From Melaminivora alkalimesophila (GTDB lineage Bacteria; Pseudomonadota; Gammaproteobacteria; Burkholderiales; Burkholderiaceae_C), in contig NZ_ALEE01000669.1 in NCBI RefSeq assembly GCF_000282995.1, positions 1 to 12,153 of the forward strand: a stretch of 12,153 nt of DNA. The letters run 5' to 3'. Shown here one piece after another: positions 7,838 through 12,153 of this stretch. Made by a program: the position numbers and the translations under genes. A model generated the notes under the pieces. That model saw nothing but the letters and a program-made list of their open reading frames with translations. It made no database searches and was not told where the DNA came from. Positions within the stretch are counted from its first letter, which is position 1. Each line of letters begins with the position of its first letter.

Positions 7838-7855
7838 GCAGGCGACTCAGGGGGG

Positions 7856-8677
7856 TCATGCCGGGGTATAGGCCAGCCGCACGTAGATGGGCGCGAAGGC
7901 CTCGGCCTGGGTGATCTCGATGAGCGTTTCCTTGGCCAGCTCCAGGAGCGCGATGAAGGTGACCACGAGCACCGTGCCGCCCTTTTCGGGGTCGAACAGG
8001 TCCTCGAACGGTACGAAGCGCCGGCCCTGCAGCGCCTTGAGCACCATGCTCATGTACTCGCGCACGCTGAGCTCCTCGCGCGTGATGCGGTGGTGCTGCA
8101 CGAGTTTGGCGCGCTTGAGGATGTCGCGCCAGGCTTCCTGCAGGTCGGCGATGTGCACGTCGGGAAAGCGCGGCTGCAGGCTTTGCTCGATGGTGATCTG
8201 GGCCTTGAGGAAGTCGCGCCCGTACTGCGGCAGATGGCCCAGGCGCATGGCCGCGAGCTTGATCTGCTCGTATTCGAGCAGGCGGCGCACGAGTTCGGCG
8301 CGCGGGTCCTCGGCCTCCTCTCCGCCTTCCTGCCTCTTGGGCGGCAGCAGCATGCGCGACTTGATCTCGATCAGCATGGCCGCCATCAGCAGGTACTCGG
8401 CGGCCAGCTCCAGGTTGCGGCTGCGGATCTCGTCCACGTAGGCCAGGTACTGGCGCGTGACCTCGACCATCGGGATGTCGAGGATGTTGAAGTTCTGCTT
8501 GCGGATCAGGTAGAGCAGCAGGTCCAGCGGCCCCTCGAAGGCGTCGAGGAAGACCTCCAGCGCGTCCGGCGGGATGTACAGGTCCTGCGGCAGCGCGAAC
8601 AGCGGCTCGCCGTACAGGCGCGCCAGGGCGACCGCGGCCGCTTCCTCCTGCGCTGGGTCGGCCAGTGCGGCGTCCAT
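7856..8677 (-). CDS. scpA: Segregation and condensation protein A (ScpA kleisin)
   Basis: ScpA is the kleisin subunit that bridges the SMC dimer and, with ScpB, forms the condensin-like complex that compacts and separates chromosomes. The 273-residue protein has an alanine-rich lead of about 20 residues, then the diagnostic N-terminal helical domain with FEGPLDLLLYLI (47-58) and NILDIPMVEVTRQYL (64-78), and LELAAEYLLMAAMLIEIKSR (89-108). An acidic linker (116-126) follows, then the middle region and a C-terminal winged helix (about 200-270, TFIALLELAKE at 240-250). The frame is open upstream to 8827, but that would overlap the DUF3460 gene with a low-complexity Pro/Ala/Arg stretch, so ATG 8677 is taken although its ribosome site is weak. 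scpB is not in the window. Confidence 0.93.
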   Translation of the reverse strand: MDAALADPAQEEAAAVALARLYGEPLFALPQDLYIPPDALEVFLDAFEGPLDLLLYLIRKQNFNILDIPMVEVTRQYLAYVDEIRSRNLELAAEYLLMAAMLIEIKSRMLLPPKRQEGGEEAEDPRAELVRRLLEYEQIKLAAMRLGHLPQYGRDFLKAQITIEQSLQPRFPDVHIADLQEAWRDILKRAKLVQHHRITREELSVREYMSMVLKALQGRRFVPFEDLFDPEKGGTVLVVTFIALLELAKETLIEITQAEAFAPIYVRLAYTPA

Positions 8678-8697
8678 CGGGGGTGCCGGGGTCCGGT

Positions 8698-8732
8698 GCG
8701 CATGCGCCGGCGCGCAGGCCGGCGCGCGCGCG
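8698..8732. repeat. GC-only low-complexity block before scpA
   Basis: The 56-base gap between the DUF3460 stop and scpA contains a perfect 10-bp palindrome GCGCATGCGC (8698-8707), a direct repeat of GCCGGCGCGC at 8706-8715 and 8718-8727, and an alternating GC run to about 8732. It lies in what would be the scpA leader. Function unknown; it could fold the leader RNA. Confidence 0.5.
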
Positions 8733-8733
8733 C

Positions 8734-8940
8734 TCAGGGGCGCAGCGGGAAGTACACGTAGGGCTGGGGCTCGACGCCCCCCGCGGTGTATTCCTCCCAC
8801 AGCTCGCGGTCCACGGGCTTGTCCCACAGCAGGGAGCGCCCTTGCTGCTGCTGGGCGTCGATCTCCGGCCGCTCGTTCTTCAGCTGGTTGATGAACTGCG
8901 TGATGTCGGACTGGTAGTCGGGGCGGCGAAAGAAGGACAT
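8734..8940 (-). CDS. DUF3460 family small protein
   Basis: A 68-residue conserved small protein recognised as the DUF3460 family, found mainly in Burkholderiales and of unknown function. It opens MSFFRRPDYQSDITQFINQL, has an acidic, glutamine-rich centre with four consecutive Q (30-33), then GRSLLWDKPVDRELWEEY (34-51), and a proline/aromatic tail ending YFPLRP. There is no signal peptide, membrane helix or cysteine, so it is presumably cytosolic. It lies 56 bases upstream of scpA on the same strand, an arrangement I recall from related genomes and one that hints at co-expression. A longer frame reaching 9048 is rejected: it adds a cysteine/proline-rich segment across the divergent intergenic region. 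No function is proposed. Confidence 0.88.
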   Translation of the reverse strand: MSFFRRPDYQSDITQFINQLKNERPEIDAQQQQGRSLLWDKPVDRELWEEYTAGGVEPQPYVYFPLRP

Positions 8941-8970
8941 GGCGGTGCGCACGAAAAGAAGGCTACATTC

Positions 8971-8981
8971 TTGGCAGCCAA
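8971..8981. promoter_or_regulatory. Possible operator: perfect palindrome in a divergent intergenic region
   Basis: TTGGCAGCCAA is a perfect 5-bp inverted repeat around one base. It sits in the 98-base region between the divergent DUF3460 and lipoprotein genes. Just upstream of it on the minus strand is TAGAAT (8984-8989), a fair -10 hexamer for the DUF3460/scpA unit, but no good -35 box accompanies it. The palindrome would then lie in the early transcribed region. Only the symmetry is seen; regulator binding is inference. Confidence 0.3.
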
Positions 8982-9025
8982 ACATTCTAGCCCGCGCGTG
9001 TCCGGCAGCGCACGCATCGCAGCAC

Positions 9026-9033
9026 GGAGGAGG
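9026..9033 (+). promoter_or_regulatory. Strong Shine-Dalgarno of the lipoprotein gene
   Basis: GGAGGAGG lies 5 bases before the ATG at 9039. It is the strongest ribosome site in the window and fixes the start so that the signal peptide and lipobox are complete. Confidence 0.8.
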
Positions 9034-9038
9034 CAACC

Positions 9039-9536
9039 ATGGTGCCACGGCACTGGATCCGGTCCCTGGGGGCGGCCGCCCTGGGGCTGCTCGCCCTGGT
9101 GGGCTGCGACGAGCAGCGCATCCGCGAGCTGGAGGAGGGCGTGTCCACCGAGGCCCAGGTGCGCGAGCGCTTCGGCGAACCCGACCGCATCTGGCCCGAG
9201 GACGACGGCTCGCACACCCTGGAATACAACCGCCAGCCCGCCGGGCGGCGCAACTACATGATCACCATCGGCCCCGACGGCCGCATGAGCGCGCTGCGCC
9301 AGGTGCTGGCGCCGCACCACTTCGACAAGGTGCGGCCCGGCATGCAGGAGGATGAGGTGCGCCGGCTGCTCGGGCGCCCGGCGCATCGCGCCTTCTACGA
9401 ACTCAAGCAGCAGGGCGAGTGGGACTGGAACTGGAGCGACGGCCCGGGGCGCGACATGGTCTTCACCGTGGTCTTCGACGCGCAGGGCCGCGTCCTGCGC
9501 AGCGGCAGCCACGAACGGCTGCACGAGCGGCCGTGA
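9039..9536 (+). CDS. Putative outer-membrane lipoprotein with two BamE/SmpA-like repeats
   Basis: A 165-residue lipoprotein. A short positively charged start, a hydrophobic stretch (10-20) and the lipobox LVGC end at C23, the predicted lipidation site; D24 follows, which under the E. coli +2 rule would favour inner-membrane retention, so the final location is open. The mature part is two similar units, about 31-88 and 97-156. Each has G-(V/M)-x-E-x-x-V-R-x-x-(F/L)-G-x-P, then aromatic-rich strands, and closes on a hydrophobic strand ending in DGR or QGR. This is the SmpA/OmlA (BamE-like) pattern of small-protein or envelope-associated folds, here duplicated. It is the only plus-strand gene, divergent from DUF3460 and convergent with the ThDP enzyme gene. 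It is not BamE itself, which has one unit and is shorter. Its function is unknown; a role in envelope assembly is possible. Confidence 0.88.
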   Translation: MVPRHWIRSLGAAALGLLALVGCDEQRIRELEEGVSTEAQVRERFGEPDRIWPEDDGSHTLEYNRQPAGRRNYMITIGPDGRMSALRQVLAPHHFDKVRPGMQEDEVRRLLGRPAHRAFYELKQQGEWDWNWSDGPGRDMVFTVVFDAQGRVLRSGSHERLHERP

Positions 9537-9537
9537 G

Positions 9538-9563
9538 CATCGGGCGTCGGGCATCGGGCGTCG
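9538..9563. repeat. Two-copy 12-base direct repeat after the lipoprotein gene
   Basis: CATCGGGCGTCG occurs twice (9538-9549 and 9552-9563) separated by GG, immediately after the lipoprotein stop. The remaining 40 bases to the convergent ThDP-enzyme stop show no clear bidirectional terminator. It is probably a local tandem duplication. Confidence 0.6.
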
Positions 9564-9603
9564 CGCGGAACTTCCAGGCGAGGCGCCCCACGTACCGCCT
9601 CCC

Positions 9604-11262
9604 CTACGGCACAATGCCGCGCTTGAGCGCTTGCGCCAGCGGCTTGGGCAGGCGCTTGAGCGAGCCCAGCAGGTGCGGCAGCACGCGCAGCTTCATGCCG
9701 GTGAGCGTGGGCGGCACCACGGCCTCGATCAGGTGCGGCCCCGGCGTGCGCAGCGCGTGCGCCAGCGCCCGGTTGAACTCCTCGGTCGTGGTGGCGCGCG
9801 TGCCCGGCACGCCCATGCCGGCGGCCAGCTGCACGAAGTCCAGCGCCGGCACGCCGATGTCCAGCTGGCTGCGCGCCTTCTCGCCCGCGCCCGCGGCGCC
9901 CACGCGCTGCAGCTCGACGTTCAGGATGGCATAGGAGCGGTTGTTGAAGATGATGCTGACGACATCGAGCTTCTCGCGCGCCATGGTCCACAGCGCCTGC
10001 AGGTTGTACATGGCCGAGCCGTCGCCCGACAGCGCCAGCACCTTGCGATCCGGGCAGGCGATGGCGGCGCCCGCCGCGCAGGGCAGGGCCTGGCCGATGG
10101 CGCCGCCGGTGAGCGTCAGCAGGTCGTGGCGCGGCGCCCCGGCAGTGAACAGGGGCAGCATGATGCCGCTGGTCTGCGCCTCGTCCATGATGATGGCGCG
10201 CTCGGGCAGCAGGTGGCCGATGGCCTTGCAGACCTTGTCGGCGGTGAACTTGCCCCGCGGCAGCTCGGGGCGCCGGGGCGCTTGCAGCAGGGGCTGCGCG
10301 GCCTGCGCGCCGGTGGCGTCCAAGAGGCGCTGCACGCTGGCGGCCACGTCCTCGTGCGCTGCGGCCAGGGTGTGCACCTGGCAGCCGCGCGGCACCAGGT
10401 CGCTGTCCTTGCCGGGGTAGGCGAAGAACGACACCGGCGACTTGGCATCGACCAGGATCAGGTGTTCCAGGCCCGACAGCTGCACCGAGGCCAGCTCGGC
10501 CAGATAGGCGATGCGTTCGACATGCGGCAGGCCGGCGCCGCGCTCCATGCGCGTCGGAAACACTTCGGCAAACAGGCGCGCGCCGGTGTGCTGGGCGATG
10601 CACGAGAGGTTTTGCAGCATGCCATCGCGCAGCGCCCGGCGGCCCAGCAACAGGGCGGTCTTCTTGCCGCAGGCGGCCAGCGCGCGCGCGATCTCCTGCA
10701 CGCGCGCCGCATCGGCTGCCGGGGCCGGGGGCGGCGGCGGGCAGGGCTGCGGCGTGCCGCCCTCGCCCCAGGACACGTCGGCCGGCAGGATCAGCGTGGC
10801 CACGCCGCCCGGCGGGCCCATGCAGGTGGTGAGTGCCTCGGCGGCGTCGCGGCACAGCTCGGCCGTGCGCATGCTGGTGCGCACGAAGTCGGGCGAGACG
10901 TTGCGCGCCACGGTCTCGATGTCGGACTGCAGCTGGGCGTCGTAGCGCATGTGGTGCGTGGCGTGGTCGCCGACGATGTTGAGCACCGGCACCTTGCCCT
11001 TTCTGGCGTTGTGCAGGTTGGCCAGGCCGTTGCTCAGGCCGCAGCCCAGGTGCAGGAGCGTGGCGGCGGGCTTGTCGGCCATGCGCGCATAGCCATCGGC
11101 CGCGCCGGTGGCCACGCCCTCGAACAGCGCCAGCACGGCGCGCATGCGCGGCTCGGTATCCAGCGCGGCGACGAAGTGCATCTCGCTGGTGCCGGGGTTC
11201 GAGAAGCAGACCTCGATGCCGGCGTCGGCCAGGGTCTTGATCAGGGCTTGTGCGCCGTTCAT
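9604..11262 (-). CDS. Thiamine-diphosphate enzyme, acetolactate synthase / benzoylformate decarboxylase-like
   Basis: A 552-residue ThDP-dependent enzyme of the acetolactate synthase/pyruvate oxidase/benzoylformate decarboxylase superfamily, acting on a 2-oxoacid. The pyrimidine domain has CFSNPGTSEMHF (19-30) and FEGVATGAADGYARM (47-61), with E48 as the cofactor-activating glutamate. H71 in LLHLGCGLSNGLANLHNA (69-86) sits where benzoylformate decarboxylase has its active-site His70; acetolactate synthases lack it. The central domain is about 185-325. The pyrophosphate domain has the Mg/ThDP motif GDGS (413-416) through NN (440-441). Automatic pipelines tend to call this subgroup 'acetolactate synthase large subunit', but there is no small subunit here and the histidine argues for decarboxylation. 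ATG 11262 is chosen because of its ribosome site; an upstream TTG (11283) is rejected. It lies 95 bases downstream of a 2-hydroxyacid dehydrogenase that could supply its substrate. Confidence 0.88.
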   Translation of the reverse strand: MNGAQALIKTLADAGIEVCFSNPGTSEMHFVAALDTEPRMRAVLALFEGVATGAADGYARMADKPAATLLHLGCGLSNGLANLHNARKGKVPVLNIVGDHATHHMRYDAQLQSDIETVARNVSPDFVRTSMRTAELCRDAAEALTTCMGPPGGVATLILPADVSWGEGGTPQPCPPPPPAPAADAARVQEIARALAACGKKTALLLGRRALRDGMLQNLSCIAQHTGARLFAEVFPTRMERGAGLPHVERIAYLAELASVQLSGLEHLILVDAKSPVSFFAYPGKDSDLVPRGCQVHTLAAAHEDVAASVQRLLDATGAQAAQPLLQAPRRPELPRGKFTADKVCKAIGHLLPERAIIMDEAQTSGIMLPLFTAGAPRHDLLTLTGGAIGQALPCAAGAAIACPDRKVLALSGDGSAMYNLQALWTMAREKLDVVSIIFNNRSYAILNVELQRVGAAGAGEKARSQLDIGVPALDFVQLAAGMGVPGTRATTTEEFNRALAHALRTPGPHLIEAVVPPTLTGMKLRVLPHLLGSLKRLPKPLAQALKRGIVP

Positions 11263-11270
11263 GGCGAAAT

Positions 11271-11276
11271 CCTCCC
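11271..11276 (-). promoter_or_regulatory. Ribosome-binding site fixing the ThDP-enzyme start
   Basis: GGGAGG on the minus strand lies 8 bases before the ATG at 11262. It lies within the extension that a TTG start at 11283 would translate, which makes the ATG the better start. Confidence 0.7.
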
Positions 11277-11293
11277 AGGACAATGAATGGGTT

Positions 11294-11310
11294 GCTATTT
11301 AAAATATAGC
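11294..11310. repeat. AT-rich palindromic element in the leader of the ThDP-enzyme gene
   Basis: GCTAT-TTAAAAT-ATAGC is a 5-bp inverted repeat in an AT-rich island that contrasts with the GC-rich surroundings. It is followed by TAGCGGCGCTTGAT (11311-11324). The combination GCTAT...ATAGC plus a GCGCTTGAT tail resembles an intergenic repeat that I recall as frequent in Acidovorax and Comamonas relatives; the copy here looks partial. It lies in the 95-base gap between the dehydrogenase stop and the ThDP-enzyme start and could hold a promoter -10 region (TATATT on the minus strand), but no good -35 box is visible. Confidence 0.45.
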
Positions 11311-11357
11311 TAGCGGCGCTTGATGTACGGAGCTTGGAGGCGGGGTCGACCGTTTTT

Positions 11358-12153
11358 TCAGGCGGATCCGGTCTCCAGCTGCGCGGCGCCAATGTCGGCC
11401 GCGCGGGTGACGCCGGTGAGCATCATGGCCAGCTCGAATTCGCGCTGCCAGCTGGCCAGCAGCTGGCGCACGGCGGCCTCGCCGCCGCCGGCCAGCGCCC
11501 AGATCCAGGCGCGGCCGATCAGCACGCCGTGCGCGCCCAGGGCCAGCGCCTTGAAGACATCGGTGCCGCTTCTCACGCCGCCGTCGAGCAGCACTTCGGT
11601 GCGCCCGCCCACGGCGGCGGCAATCGCCGGCAGCGCGGCGATGGTTGAGGGCACGCCGTCGAGCTGGCGCCCGCCGTGGTTGGACACCACAATGCCGTCG
11701 GCGCCGCTGTCCAGCGCGGCGCGTGCGTCCTGCGCGTCCAGGATGCCCTTGAGCAGCAGCCGCCCGTGCCAGTGCTGGCGTAGCCAGTCGATGTCGCGCC
11801 AGCTCACCGTGGGGTCGAACTGCGCGTCCACCCAGGCCTTGAAGGCGTTCAGGTCGCGCCCGCCGGGCACCTGTTCGGTCAGGCAGCCGAAAGTGAGTGG
11901 CTTGCCGCGCAGCGCCACGTCCCAGGCCCAGCGCGGGCGCGCCAGCACCTGCGCGGCGCGCAGCAGGCCGGCGCGCGCTCCCTGGTGCGCCAGGCCGTTG
12001 CGCACGTCGCGCAGGCGCGGGCCGGTGGCCGGCAGATCGACGGTGAAGACCAGCGTGCGGCAGCCCGCCTGCCAGGCCTTGTCCAGCAGGGCGCGCACGG
12101 CGGCGCGCTCGCGCAGCATGTAGAGCTGGAACCACGGCGGCGGGCTGCCCGCC
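11358..12153 (-). CDS. FMN-dependent 2-hydroxyacid dehydrogenase, LldD/MdlB-like (partial, 5' end outside window)
   Basis: This is the C-terminal part (about 265 residues) of a flavoprotein of the L-lactate dehydrogenase / mandelate dehydrogenase / glycolate oxidase family, which oxidises an L-2-hydroxyacid to the 2-oxoacid. The reading frame stays open to the window's right edge with PWFQLYM near the edge, so roughly the first 110-130 residues are missing; the internal ATG at 12119 is not the start. Visible family marks are the Tyr of FQLY, TLVFTVDLP (the FMN/substrate Asp), the WAWDV...GKP segment typical of LldD, LLLKGILDAQDA with the FMN-contacting lysine, SNHGGRQLDGVPSTI with the catalytic His and substrate-binding Arg, and DGGVRSGTDVFKALALGAHGVLIGR for FMN phosphate. 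The closest match I recall is E. coli LldD. The substrate could be L-lactate, mandelate or a related acid. Next on the strand is the ThDP enzyme, 95 bases away. Confidence 0.92.
   Translation of the reverse strand, partial: AGSPPPWFQLYMLRERAAVRALLDKAWQAGCRTLVFTVDLPATGPRLRDVRNGLAHQGARAGLLRAAQVLARPRWAWDVALRGKPLTFGCLTEQVPGGRDLNAFKAWVDAQFDPTVSWRDIDWLRQHWHGRLLLKGILDAQDARAALDSGADGIVVSNHGGRQLDGVPSTIAALPAIAAAVGGRTEVLLDGGVRSGTDVFKALALGAHGVLIGRAWIWALAGGGEAAVRQLLASWQREFELAMMLTGVTRAADIGAAQLETGSA

Noticed and set aside
6232-7914. Plus-strand open frame of 560 codons opposite nadB
   Set aside because: It is the shadow of a GC-rich gene: low-complexity Gly/Ala/Val/His/Arg composition, no recognisable domain, and nadB on the other strand has complete family motifs.
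7124-8761. Plus-strand open frame of 545 codons opposite nadB and scpA
   Set aside because: It spans the intergenic palindromes and two real genes; no protein family is recognisable.
8678-8827. N-terminal extension of ScpA by 50 residues
   Set aside because: It would overlap the DUF3460 gene and adds a Pro/Ala/Arg-rich stretch absent from the ScpA family.
9352-11286. Plus-strand open frame of 644 codons opposite the ThDP-enzyme gene
   Set aside because: It has Arg/Gln/His-rich repetitive composition and no motifs, overlaps the lipoprotein gene in another frame, and lies opposite a well-supported enzyme gene.
11344-11358. GGTCGACC palindrome followed by six T on the plus strand
   Set aside because: It looks like a terminator only for plus-strand transcription, and no plus-strand gene ends there; the stem is only 4 bp and the T-run overlaps the dehydrogenase stop codon.
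1-12153. tRNA, rRNA, CRISPR array, insertion sequence, prophage or defence genes
   Set aside because: No transposase, integrase, Cas, toxin-antitoxin or restriction motifs and no cloverleaf or regular spaced repeats were seen; the window looks like ordinary chromosomal metabolism.

Overview
The window is GC-rich and almost fully coding. The proteins point to a betaproteobacterium of the order Burkholderiales, most likely Comamonadaceae (Acidovorax-like). The reasons are a DUF3460 small protein directly upstream of scpA, a QueE of the Burkholderia type, the high GC with long shadow frames opposite every gene, and the local intergenic repeats. The family-level placement is inference.

Layout. 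Nearly everything runs on the minus strand, so the window reads right to left. Right edge (11358-12153): the C-terminal two thirds of an FMN-dependent 2-hydroxyacid dehydrogenase of the LldD/MdlB type, then 95 bases downstream a thiamine-diphosphate (ThDP) enzyme (9604-11262). Together they look like a hydroxyacid -> 2-oxoacid -> decarboxylated or condensed product module. A plus-strand lipoprotein gene with two BamE/SmpA-like repeats (9039-9536) converges on the ThDP gene. It is divergent from a DUF3460 gene (8734-8940), which is followed by scpA (7856-8677), a chromosome-segregation kleisin.

The centre (1446-7722) is a cofactor-biosynthesis run: nadB (NAD), panD (beta-alanine for pantothenate/CoA), bioA-bioD-bioF (biotin), queE-queD (queuosine precursors). 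From panD to queE each stop overlaps the next start by 1-4 bases, and queE and queD are 2 bases apart, so these genes are almost certainly co-transcribed and translationally coupled. No pathway is complete here: nadA/nadC, panB/panC, bioB/bioC, and queC/queF are not in the window. NadB and PanD both consume L-aspartate.

Left end (34-1418): a small 4-oxalocrotonate-tautomerase-superfamily enzyme (CHMI family) without other homoprotocatechuate genes, and a periplasmic glutamate/aspartate-type ABC binding protein, whose permease genes, if linked, would lie beyond the left edge.

The most notable observation is that the QueD-family protein next to QueE appears to lack two residues normally essential in this family: serine stands at the catalytic cysteine and arginine at the pterin-anchoring glutamate, while the zinc histidines and the Asp-His pair are kept. 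No RNA genes, insertion sequences, CRISPR arrays or origins were seen, and there is no gene-free stretch longer than about 140 bases.
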